Assembly: GCF_000284375.1 (NCBI RefSeq)
Contig: NC_017249.1
Coordinates: 8,363,001 to 8,427,000, forward strand
Source: Bradyrhizobium japonicum USDA 6
GTDB taxonomy: Bacteria; Pseudomonadota; Alphaproteobacteria; Rhizobiales; Xanthobacteraceae
DNA length: 64,000 nt
Reading direction: 5' to 3'
Part shown: positions 9,147 through 18,149 of the stretch, piece after piece
How the letters are laid out: each line of letters starts with the position of its first letter
How positions within the stretch are numbered: position 1 is the first letter of the stretch
The notes under the pieces: generated by a model
The model's database searches: none
Told to the model about the DNA's origin: nothing
What the model saw: the letters and a program-made list of their open reading frames with translations, nothing else
Made by a program: the position numbers and the translations under genes

Positions 9147-11816
9147 ATGTATAGGATCAGCAGTTTCAAACGTTCAGCCCCTCAGTTGACCTTGGGCAGC
9201 ATAGCGCTAGCCGCGGTTACACTGACTTGCGTGTACTTTCAGGCGCATTTCGCCGCCGCGGCGTTCGCCTATTTGTTAGTAGTCTTACTATTTTCGTTGA
9301 TGGGCAGCTTCATTGCTTCATCAGCGCTTTGCATCGTCGCAATCGCTGCTCTCGCATACTACTTTGCGCCGCCGGCGTTTAGTTTACGAATCGATGATCC
9401 CCGCGATGTTCCTGTGGTTGTTGCATTTCTTATTGTCTCTGTTGTCGGAACGTACCTGATTGGAAAACTCCGCCAGGAAAGAGAGGCTGCACGTGTGGCT
9501 GCGGCCAAGCTTCAGCGGAGTGCCTCGGATTTGGAGGATCGTGAAAAACGGTGGCGCGCAATTTTCGAGCACAATCCAGCCATGTACTTCATGGTCGATG
9601 AGGCCGGCATTGTCCTCAACGTCAATACGTTGGGCGCGACACAACTGGGATTTGCTTGTGCAGAACTATTGGGCCAATCCGTGCTCGACGTATTTCTGGA
9701 GGAGGATCGCGCATTCGTCCGCAAATGCATTCAGACGTGTCTTGAGGATGTTGGACAATCGCGCACTTGGGACGTCCGGAAAGTCAGGAAGGACGGTTCT
9801 GTATTGTGGGTGCGTGAAAACGCCAAGGCCATGCTTTGGGCCGGCGACCGCCCCGTCATCCTCATGGCGTGCGAAGATATTACGGAGCGCAAGCAGACCG
9901 AGCTTGCGCTGCAGCGGAGCGAAGCGCATTTGGCTCACGCGCAGGAGTTGAGTCATACAGGCAGCTTCAGCTGGAACGCCTCTACCGGCGAGGCCTTCTG
10001 GTCTAAGGAGACATTTCGGATTTTCCAAATCGATCTTCAGACGACACCGGCGCCACAACTCGTCATTGAGCGCACGCACCCAGATGATAGGGCTTCTGTC
10101 AAAGAGATTATCGATGAAGCGATGCGAGACCTGAGGGATTTCGAGCACGAGTACCGGCTGCTGCTACCTGACGGCTCCGTGAAGCACATCCATGCGCAGG
10201 CACGAGTCACGCGAACCGCCTCTGGTGAAATTGAGTTTGTTGGGGCAGCCACCGATATTACGGCAGCTAGGCGAGCAGAACAGCAGTTGCGCCGAAGCGA
10301 GGCCTATCTGGCCGAGGCTCAGCATCTCACTCACACAGGCAGCTGGTCCTGGGACGTCCACACACGAGATTTCGTTTATCGCTCCGCTGAGGTCGACCGC
10401 CTGTTTGGCTTTAACCCACAAGAGCCGGTTTCGCTAGAGACTATTCGATCGCGCATCCATCCGGAAGACTTGCCAGGGTTGCAGGAGGTGCAGCGTCAGG
10501 CGATTGACCAGGAGCACGAACGGTTCGAATATGATTTCCGTGTTATTCTGCCAGATGGCGGGATAAGGCGCATACACTCCGTTGCACACGTTGTCGTCGG
10601 CAGCGATGGTAATGTCAGCGAGCTGATCGGAACACATATGGATGTTACCGAGCAACACGCAGCTAGGGAACGCTTGGAAAACACGCTTGTAGCGCTGCGC
10701 GAGAGCGAACAGCGCTTTCGCGACTATGCCGAGACTGCTTCCGACTGGCTCTGGGAAACCGGGCCAGATCATCGGGTCACTCACTTGTCCGAGCACACCA
10801 GCGCTGCGGGAATTTTGGCGACAGGGTTAACGGGCCTGCTTCGCTGGGACATCGCGTGCGACATGGAAGAAGAACCGGAGAAGTGGCGTCAGCATCGGGC
10901 GACGTTGCAGGCACACCTGCCGTTCCGGGATCTCATCTACCGTACCGTAAATAGGATGGGATCTCCGATCTACGTCCGCACTAGTGGCAAGCCCTTCTTC
11001 GACGGAAACGGAAATTTTTTGGGCTATCGCGGCGTCAGCACTGACATCACCGCTACCATTCGCGCTGATCAGGCCGAACAAGAGCTGCGAAAGGCACAGG
11101 CGGAGCTTGCACATGTGACGCGTGTAACGACCTTGGGAGAAATGACAACTTCTATCGCCCACGAGATAACCCAACCACTCGCCGCTATCCTCAGCAACGC
11201 CGATGCGTGCCTCGGCTGGATGGCTCGCGATGTTCCCAATCTTGCAGCCGCGCGCTCTTCAGTCGAATGGATCATAGAAGATGCAATCCGGGCAAGCGAG
11301 GTGATCCGTAGTATTCGCGCACTCGCGAAAAAGGGCGAGATCGAGATGGTGCCGCTCGACATTAATCAGGTGGTTAGGGACGTCAGCGCGCTGGTAACAC
11401 GAGAGCTGGTGAGCCACCAAGTGACGTTGCGAAGCGAGTTGGCGTCTGCGCTGCCTAGGGTCCTCGGTGATCGAATTCAGCTACAACAAGTGATCATCAA
11501 TCTGGTGATGAACGGAATCGAGGCCATGGACGCAGTTACAGACCGGCCGCGTGAACTTCTGATTCAATCATCTACGGACGATCTGGGGTACGTGCAGCTT
11601 TCCGTGACCGATTGCGGCGTCGGGATCGCCGAGAATGACGCGGACCGCGTCTTGGACCCCTTCTTCACCACCAAATCGAGCGGCCTAGGAATGGGCCTTT
11701 CGATCTGCCGGTCGATCGTGGAAGTTCACGGAGGACGAATTTCAGTGGTTCAGAAAAATGGACCGGGCGCGACGTTCCAGTTTGCCCTTCCGCTGCATAA
11801 GGAGGCCATCTCGTGA
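9147..11816 (+). CDS. nodV: Multi-PAS sensor histidine kinase NodV
   Basis: Sensor half of the NodV-NodW system that responds to host isoflavonoids and activates nodulation genes in Bradyrhizobium. At 889 residues it has the length I recall for NodV. The N-terminus (about 10-110) has hydrophobic segments of the DUF4118/KdpD type. Four PAS/PAC units follow, at roughly 135-250, 260-375, 385-500 and 515-640, with recurring PAC ends such as [15 protein letters not shown]. The kinase core has the H-box [12 protein letters not shown] (His672), the N-box [10 protein letters not shown], the G1 box DCGVGIA and the G2 region GLGMGLSI. The last codons overlap the nodW start, so the two are coupled. The NodV call rests on length, architecture and the NodW partner. 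Confidence 0.88.
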
Positions 11817-12496
11817 CAGGACGATTTGACTGGAGAGGCCAAGGCGGACATACCGAGGCTTCGACGAAGGCAATCGTCTTTGTCGTCGAGGATGACATCT
11901 CTATGCGTCGCTCGCTTACGAACCTTTTTCGATCGGTAGGCTTGGAGGTCGTGGCGTTCGGATCGGCCCGTGAAATGCTGCAGAGCACAATGCCGGACGT
12001 CACAAGCTGTCTAGTTCTTGATGTCCGGCTGCCGGGCCTGAGCGGCCTTGACTACCAGACCGAGCTCGCCAGGTTGAACATACACATCCCAATCATCTTC
12101 ATTACCGGCCATGGCGACATTCCCATGACCGTCAGGGCCATGAAGGGAGGCGCGGTCGATTTCCTCAGCAAGCCCTTCCGCGATCAGGAACTGCTTGATG
12201 CCGTCGTTGCGGCGACCGAACGCGATCGCAAAAGACGAGAAGCTCAGCGAACCGTGGCGAACCTGAAATCTCTATTTGAGACCCTAAGCCCGCGAGAACA
12301 GGCAGTGATGAAACTGGTCGCGACGGGGCTGATGAACAAGCAGGTAGCCGCCGAACTTGGGCTCGCCGAGATCACCGTCAAGATCTACCGGGGACACGTA
12401 ATGAAAAAGATGCGTGCCCGCTCGCTGGCTGACTTGATCAGAATGAGCGAGACGCTCGGAATTAGCGCCAATCACACTGAACAAACCCAAGTATGA
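11813..12496 (+). CDS. nodW: FixJ/NarL-type response regulator NodW
   Basis: 227-residue response regulator, the phosphoryl acceptor partner of NodV. The receiver domain spans about residues 20-135 with acidic residues VEDD, phospho-acceptor Asp70 in [10 protein letters not shown], Thr in FITGHG and Lys in LSKPF. A C-terminal LuxR/FixJ helix-turn-helix ([20 protein letters not shown], about 158-220) follows. The start is a GTG whose bases overlap the nodV stop (GTGA). In soybean rhizobia phosphorylated NodW activates nodD1, nodYABC and other symbiotic genes. Confidence 0.9.
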
Positions 12497-12580
12497 TTTT
12501 ACAATTCCATCACTTAAGCCCACTTTCGCGAAAGTGGCTGACGGTTTGGCAGCCGCTGTACTGCGTCGGGAGGGCTCATC

Positions 12581-12967
12581 TTGTCCACGCCTTTGATTTC
12601 CGTCGTTGACGACGACCCCTCGGTCCGTGCGGCGACAGAAAACCTTTTGAAATCGCGTGGCTACGTCGTGCAGATATTTGCCTCGGCCGAGGCGCTCCTG
12701 CGGTCGCCGCGGTTGAACGAGATATCCTGCGTCATAACTGATGTGCAGATGGCAGCGATGAGCGGGCTGGAGCTGCTGGCAGAGATGCGGACGCGTGGTT
12801 ACCAAGCACCCTTCATTTTCATTACAGCTTTCCCCAACGAGCGCGTACGCGCGTCAGCCTTGGACGCCGGAGCGATCGGCTTCCTCGCCAAACCATTCGG
12901 CGTACAAGAGTTACTCAAGTGTCTCGACAGCGCACTGCAGGCATATGGCGACCGAGGCCGCATCTGA
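12581..12967 (+). CDS. Single-domain response regulator (CheY/FixJ-type receiver)
   Basis: 128 residues containing only a receiver domain (VVDDDPSVRAATENLL, phospho-acceptor Asp54 in CVITDVQM, FITAFPN, LAKPFG). It has no DNA-binding domain. The likely start is the TTG at 12581 behind GGGAGGG. It lies 84 bp after nodW on the same strand and is probably transcribed with it. It could act as a phosphate sink or alternative acceptor for NodV, or serve another FixL-like kinase. That role is inference from position. Confidence 0.8.
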   Translation: MSTPLISVVDDDPSVRAATENLLKSRGYVVQIFASAEALLRSPRLNEISCVITDVQMAAMSGLELLAEMRTRGYQAPFIFITAFPNERVRASALDAGAIGFLAKPFGVQELLKCLDSALQAYGDRGRI

Positions 12968-13764
12968 TTCGATCAACTGCGCGTTCTTGTCCGATCTAAC
13001 GACGATCACGCACCGGGCAACCTCTTTGCGGCCGGAACCGCGACCTGCCCTAACGTTATTAGGAGCTAATTCTTGCCCGCCAAAGCATTACCGGCTACTG
13101 TCGGCTGCAAAACAACCTTTGACCTTGCGAGAGACGGAGGGTACGCCGGCTCGATTCATTCCAGGTCGTGATCAAAGTAATGCCGGCCCAGAGCGATCAG
13201 CGCCCCTAGCATTTAACTCCACCTGGAGCGAAGCTATATGCTCCATTGCAGAGCGGTTCCCGAGAGCGCTCGGCAAGCACGAGATTGGTTGTGCTCAGCC
13301 CAGCCGCGGTGACGACGAAATGGAGCTTCGCCAGGACGCCCCTCATGTCTTGGTCACCGCTTTTCCGGTGAAAGCGCTTTGAACGATGCCCAGCCCAAGG
13401 AATTGTTACGTCCGCTGACGCGTGCGGGTTGGACTTGTCTATAGGGCCGCCGCTTCGTTATCGATTCCCAGCGCTCCGGCTATCGTCAAGCTCCCACATC
13501 ATGTGTGGCAGACCTCTGGTCCAACCCGTCAAACGTGCTCGGCGCAACACGTCCCCACCACGGCCGGGCTATCACACAGGTGTCCTCGCCGCAGCGAGCA
13601 TCGGCAGCAACTGGTTTGTACTGTAGCCCCCAATTTCTTAGGGCAAACAAATCAGTCAGCAACTGCTAAGCTAAGGAGGACCGAGGAGACAGCATTGATG
13701 TCTCCTGTGTCAGAACGTAACCTAAGTTCGTCTGAGCTATGCGGGATTTTGGGTGACGAGGCGA
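12968..13764. other. Intergenic region between the receiver gene and the IS256 transposase
   Basis: No recognised gene. A 7-bp-arm inverted repeat (GGAGACA / TGTCTCC, about 13686-13706) lies near the left side of the IS256 transposase and may belong to that element's end. Its true boundary was not resolved. Confidence 0.4.
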
Positions 13765-15033
13765 TCAGGCGGCGTGGTTTTCCGGCACTTGGATGACCTC
13801 GATGCCGTTTTCGAATCTGACACCTGCGCTGACGTTCGGCAACTGATTTGTGCCTTTCAGCCGCCGCCAGGTCTTTGATGCGGCGCAGAGCAGCTTGAAC
13901 ACCATCAACTTGGCAGTCGTTGACGATAACGAACCTTTCGTGCGCACCGTTCTGTGCCGGACCGTCGCGAACACGCTTTCGATGGGATTCGTCGTCCGCA
14001 AGTGGTCCCAATGCTCGGCGGGGAATTCGTAGAACGCAAGCATTGCGTCGCGATCTTTCGTCAGGCACTCGACCGCCTTGTCGTACTTCGCTCCGTATTT
14101 CTCGGCAAAGACATCGATCGCCACTTCGGCCGAAGCTCGGTTGGACGCCAAATAGACCTCGCGCAGATCCTTCTTCATGCTGGCCTGTACCGACACTGCG
14201 ACTTTGTTCAAGATATTCGCGGTTTTGTGCACCCAGCACCGCTGATGTCGCGTGGCGGGAAAGACCTCGTCGAGCGCCTTCCAGAAGCCGAGCGCGCCGT
14301 CACCGACGGCGATTTCCGGGGCGATCTTCAGCCCACGGGTTTTCGCCTCGACGAGCAGTTCGTGCCAGCTCTGCGTGCTCTCGCGCACGCCGACCTGGAA
14401 GCCGATGAGTTCCTTCTTGCCTTCCGGCGTCGCGCCGATCAGCACCAGCATGCATTCGCTGTGGTCTTCCATGCGAGCCTGCAGGAAGACGCCGTCCGCC
14501 CACACGTATACGTACCGGCGCGCCGACAGATCGCGCTTCTGCCAACGCTCGTACTCGAGCTGCCACTCCGTCGTCAGTCTGGAAACCACCGCCGGAGAAA
14601 GATTCGGCGCATCCTTGCCCAGGAGCGCCGCCAGCGCCTCCTGGAAGTCGCCCGTCGAGATGCCTCGCAGGTACAGAACCGGCAAAAGTGCATCCAAGCT
14701 CTTCGTGCGCCGTGCCCACAACGGCAGGATCGCCGAGGTGAAGCGGATCCGCTCGCCATCGCTGGTCACCGCGCGATCGCGAATCTTTACCCGGGCGACT
14801 TCGACGGCGCCGATCCCCGTCTGGATCGTCCGCACTGGACCATGGCCGTGCCGCACGAGGCGGTCGCGGCCATCGGGACGCTTCAAGCCCTTCATCGCGG
14901 CGAGAAACGCCTCGGCTTCCATCTCGACAGCCTGCGCAAGCAGCTGCCGAGCACCAGATCGCAAAATATTCGTCAGTGGATCGTCGATCTCATCGGGCTG
15001 ACGCAGTGGGACAATGTTGCTATGCTCGTTCAT
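13765..15033 (-). CDS. IS256-family (mutator-type) transposase
   Basis: 422 residues from the ATG at 15033 (MNEHSNIVPLRQ). An in-frame 13-residue extension to 15072 is less likely. It contains the mutator-type DDE domain: YVYVWADGVFLQAR, IAVGDGALGFWKAL, RHQRCWVHKTANIL and TTNPIESVFATVRHRT with the catalytic Glu. No frameshift is seen. The upstream end of the element is cut by the truncated IS21 at about 15127, so the element is probably immobile even though the protein is intact. Related IS256 debris occurs at 55215 and 55627. Confidence 0.9.
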   Translation of the reverse strand: MNEHSNIVPLRQPDEIDDPLTNILRSGARQLLAQAVEMEAEAFLAAMKGLKRPDGRDRLVRHGHGPVRTIQTGIGAVEVARVKIRDRAVTSDGERIRFTSAILPLWARRTKSLDALLPVLYLRGISTGDFQEALAALLGKDAPNLSPAVVSRLTTEWQLEYERWQKRDLSARRYVYVWADGVFLQARMEDHSECMLVLIGATPEGKKELIGFQVGVRESTQSWHELLVEAKTRGLKIAPEIAVGDGALGFWKALDEVFPATRHQRCWVHKTANILNKVAVSVQASMKKDLREVYLASNRASAEVAIDVFAEKYGAKYDKAVECLTKDRDAMLAFYEFPAEHWDHLRTTNPIESVFATVRHRTVRTKGSLSSTTAKLMVFKLLCAASKTWRRLKGTNQLPNVSAGVRFENGIEVIQVPENHAA

Positions 15034-15126
15034 GGCGTATCGCTCTCCTTGAGGTTCTGGCAGGCTCGACACCCGCCTCGATACGCCGCCTATCTCATTC
15101 CGTCATCACCCAGTTTCCCGCATAGC

Positions 15127-16368
15127 TCGTCTGCTGGGTTGAGCTGGCCGCTTCCGGAGGGAATGACCGATGAAGACCTGGAGCTTTTGCTTTTCCCGGC
15201 CCCACGACCAGCGTCTCAGAGCCCGCAGCGGCCGGTGCCCGACTGGAGCTACATCGATAAAGAGCTCCGCCGGCGCAACGTAACCCGTCGCCTGCTCTGG
15301 GAGGAGTATCGCGCCGTTAATCCCGACGGTTTCGGGTACACGTGGTTCTGCACTACCTACGAGGCCTGGAAGGGGCGGGTCCGACCTTCGATGCGGCAGA
15401 TTCATCTGGGCGGCGAGAAGGTGTTCGTGGATTTCGCCGGCGACACCATCGACATCGTCGATCCCCTGACCGGGGAAGTGCAGCCGATGAAGCTGTTCGT
15501 CGCGGCGATGGGCGCTTCGAACTACACCTACGCCGAGGCCTGCCCCAGCGAGAGCTTGGCCGACTGGATCCGGGCCCACGTCAACTTGTTCACGTTTTTG
15601 AGCGGAACGCCGACGTTCGTGGTCTGCGACAACCTCAAAGCCGCCGTCAGCAACCCCGACCGCTACGATCCCGGCCTCAATCGCACTTATGCCGAGATGG
15701 CGAGCCATTACGGCACCGCCATTCTCGCCGCACGGCCGCGGCGCCCAAAAGACAAGGCGAAGGTCGAGGTCGCGGTGCAAATCGCCCAGCGCTGGATTCT
15801 GGCCCGGCTGCGCAATCAGCGCTTCTTTTCCCGGGCCGAGCTCAACGCCGCCATCAAGACACTCGTCGACGAACTCAATGCTCGTCAAATGCGTGGCTTC
15901 GGCTCAAGCCGCGCCGAACTGTTTGCCGAACTCGACAAACCCAAGCTAACCCCGCTGCCAGATCAGCCTTATGCCTTCGCACGCTGGAAGCGCTGCCGCC
16001 TCGCTCCCGATTATCATGTCGAGGTCGACGGCCATTGGTACTCCGCGCCGTATCGTCTGATTGGCGAGCTGGTCGATGCCCGTATCGACGATCGGACGGT
16101 CGAGATCTTCCACAAGGGCCAGCGGATCGCCAGCCATGCCCGCGCGCCCAACCGACGCGGACACACCACCATCGCCGACCACATGCCCAGCGCCCATCGC
16201 CGCTACGGCAAATGGACCCCCGCCGCGGTGATCGCCGCCGGCGAGCGGATCGGTCCTTCGACAGCAGCGTTTTTCCAGGCCGTGATCGACGCCCGGCCCC
16301 ATCCAGAACAAGGCTTTCGAACCTGCCTTGGCATTCTGGCGCTCGTCAAAAGCTACGGCGCCGACTGA
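15127..16368 (+). pseudogene. istA: IS21 transposase IstA, N-terminally truncated
   Basis: Reads in frame from SSAGLSWPLPEGMTDEDLE to the stop at 16366-16368 and matches the second IstA copy from residue 47 onward. The DDE catalytic domain is complete (KVFVDFAGDTIDIV, VVCDNLKAAVSNPDRYDP, KAKVEVAVQIAQRW), but the N-terminal helix-turn-helix is missing. The open frame extends artificially upstream through antisense IS256 sequence. That extension is not a real gene. Confidence 0.85.
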
Positions 16369-16373
16369 CCGGA

Positions 16374-17105
16374 ATGGCCAAGGCCTTCGAGGAGCAGCGC
16401 CGATCGCCCGATCTCGAAGCCCTGCCGTTCGAAGATCGCATCGGCCTGTTGGTCGACCGCGAAGCCGCCGAACGCGACACCAGGCGGCTCACCACGCGCC
16501 TCAAGATCGCCGCACTGCGCCAGACTGCTTGCGTCGAGGACGTCGATCTGCGCACCCCGCGGGGCATCGACCGCGCCGTTTTCGCCAAACTCGTCGAAGG
16601 TCGCTGGATCGATCGCCACGAGAATTTGCTCGTCACCGGGGCAACCGGCCTGGGCAAAAGTTGGTTAGCCTGCGCGCTCGGCCACAAGGCCTGCCGCGAC
16701 AACCGATCAGTCCTCTATCATCGCGTTCCAAGGCTGTTCGAGGCGCTCGCGCTCGCGCGCGGAGACGGACGCTACGCCCGGCTCCTCAAAAGCCTCGGCC
16801 GCGCTCAGCTTCTGATTTTGGATGATTGGGGACTATCGGTGCTCACCGCCGCGGAACGCCGCGATCTGCTCGAAATCCTCGAGGACCGACATGGCCGCGC
16901 ATCCACCATCGTCACAAGTCAGCTCCCCGTGGACACCTGGCATGGAGCCATTGGGGACCCCACGGTCGCCGACGCCATTCTCGATCGCCTCGTCCACAAC
17001 GCCCACCGCCTCCAGCTCACCGGAGAAAGCATGCGAAAACGCAGCGCCAAAACCATCACCCTTGACGGCAACCAGAACACTGACTCTATCTCCCATCGGC
17101 CGTAG
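16374..17105 (+). CDS. istB: IS21 helper ATPase IstB, copy 1
   Basis: 243-residue AAA+ ATPase that assists IstA. The Walker A motif TGATGLGKSW and Walker B LLILDDWG are present. It starts at ATG 16374, just after the istA stop, as usual in IS21. The C-terminal tail (NQNTDSISHRP) differs from copy 2, where an extra base moves the stop forward. Confidence 0.9.
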   Translation: MAKAFEEQRRSPDLEALPFEDRIGLLVDREAAERDTRRLTTRLKIAALRQTACVEDVDLRTPRGIDRAVFAKLVEGRWIDRHENLLVTGATGLGKSWLACALGHKACRDNRSVLYHRVPRLFEALALARGDGRYARLLKSLGRAQLLILDDWGLSVLTAAERRDLLEILEDRHGRASTIVTSQLPVDTWHGAIGDPTVADAILDRLVHNAHRLQLTGESMRKRSAKTITLDGNQNTDSISHRP

Positions 17106-17107
17106 CG

Positions 17108-17180
17108 GGCTGCTCACGATCGTCTGAATTCAGTGCTCACGATCGCGCGAAATCGATGCTCACGATCCGTGAAATCCGCA
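17108..17180 (+). repeat. Multiple terminal repeats of IS21 copy 1
   Basis: Three related units (each containing GCTCACGATC) spaced 23-24 bp lie between istB and the element end. They are typical IstA-binding repeats of IS21 termini. The same block, inverted, closes the second copy at 39571-39650. Confidence 0.75.
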
Positions 17181-17919
17181 GTCTGCTGGGCGATCGCCTG
17201 CTCGCGCGTCAGGCGGGCCATTTCGACCGTCGAGACGCTGCCCGATTTGATCAGTGACGAGGCCCGCTCGACGGCGGCCACTGCCTTCTCCCGTCGCGCG
17301 GCCGCGGCCTCGATCGCCGACTGGATTTCGGCAATGCGCGCCTGGAGCTGGAGGATGCGACCGTCGCGGAACTGGGCCGCCTGGCGGGCGAGGTCCTGTT
17401 GCGCCGTCTCGGCGGCCGCAAGCTTGGCGGCGAAACTCGGGCGCTCATTTTCCATCCGGGACATCTGCCGCCGAAGATCGTCGAGCCGCACGCGATCGCC
17501 ACGCGCGTTGACGACATGAAGGATCGCGTCGCCCTCATGGACCACGCTGAGTTGCGTCGAGCCTTGCGGCGGCTTCGCGCTCACGGTGCCGTCAATCGGC
17601 GAGCGCAACGTCACGATCCTGGCATTGACCACGGCCGCAACGCTCGAGGTCTGCAGCACGGCCTTCAGCGGCAACCATCCGAAGACGGCCACAATCGCAA
17701 GGCCAATGCCGACCTTGAGCAGGCGGCGAACCGGCGCGAGCCTGCAGGTACTTCGGGATGGGAAGCACTATCGCTGACGGGCTCGCTCACCGGCTCGTCG
17801 TGCGCCGGCTGCAACCGATCCTGCAAATCGCGCTGCAACCCTCGTGCGCCCGATTCCTCGTCCTTGCTGACGGACGTATGATCTTCGGGAACGGGCTTCT
17901 GCTGTTCCTGATTCTCTCC
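17181..17919 (-). pseudogene. HlyD-family membrane fusion protein, decayed copy 1
   Basis: Periplasmic adaptor of type I secretion/ABC export (HlyD family). Recognisable parts are a membrane anchor (VAVFGWLPLKAVLQTSS), the first lipoyl half (LRSPIDGTVSAKP, VHEGDAILHVV) and a coiled-coil hairpin (LAAKLAAAETAQQDLARQAA). Three lesions are visible. The initiating Met present in the 54455 copy is replaced by a junction with IS110-like sequence. A frameshift lies near 17740. The 3' part is removed by the IS21 end at 17180. The paralogous copy at 53680-54455 is cut about 40 bases later by a different element. Confidence 0.75.
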
Positions 17920-17921
17920 TT

Positions 17922-17957
17922 TTGTGAGACGTCAAGCCCAACATATTGCTTCATAGC
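17922..17957 (-). pseudogene. IS110-family transposase start fragment
   Basis: ATG at 17957 behind GGAGGGGC begins MKQYVGLDVSQK, the hallmark N-terminus of IS110-family transposases, then runs into the HlyD remnant in a different frame. The sequence from 17958 to about 18100 is probably the corresponding IS110 left end. A C-terminal fragment of possibly the same family lies at 50449-50638. Confidence 0.6.
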
Positions 17958-18149
17958 CCCTCCGATTCGTGTGATTGCGTGCAGGCTTGAAGATAGCGGA
18001 CCTTTCGTCCCGCGGGCGCCGACCGCAATTATGTCATCGTGTGGGGTCCGGACGCCGATCGGCGTCCCAAGTACTTGATTGACTTCGCGCGTACGGGGGT
18101 CAATGTTCAGCGTCGATTCACAGCCAACTCTATCTCGCCCACGGCGACA

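Larger units (their letters stand above)
15127..17180 (+). mobile_element. IS21-family element, copy 1, 5'-truncated
   Basis: Near-identical to the complete copy at 39571-41867 but in the opposite orientation and lacking the first 46 codons of istA and the istA-side terminus. The istB-side end is intact, ending at 17180 in the reverse of TGCGGATTTCACGG. The breakpoint near 15127 joins IS256 upstream sequence. Confidence 0.85.

Noticed and set aside
13954..16368. An 804-codon forward open frame
   Set aside because: Its first about 390 codons are antisense to the IS256 transposase. Only the IstA part from about 15127 is real.
15342..17105. A 587-codon forward frame and its mirror at 39668-41410
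   Set aside because: Upstream of the istB start it is an Arg-rich shadow of istA. Only the IstB part is a gene.
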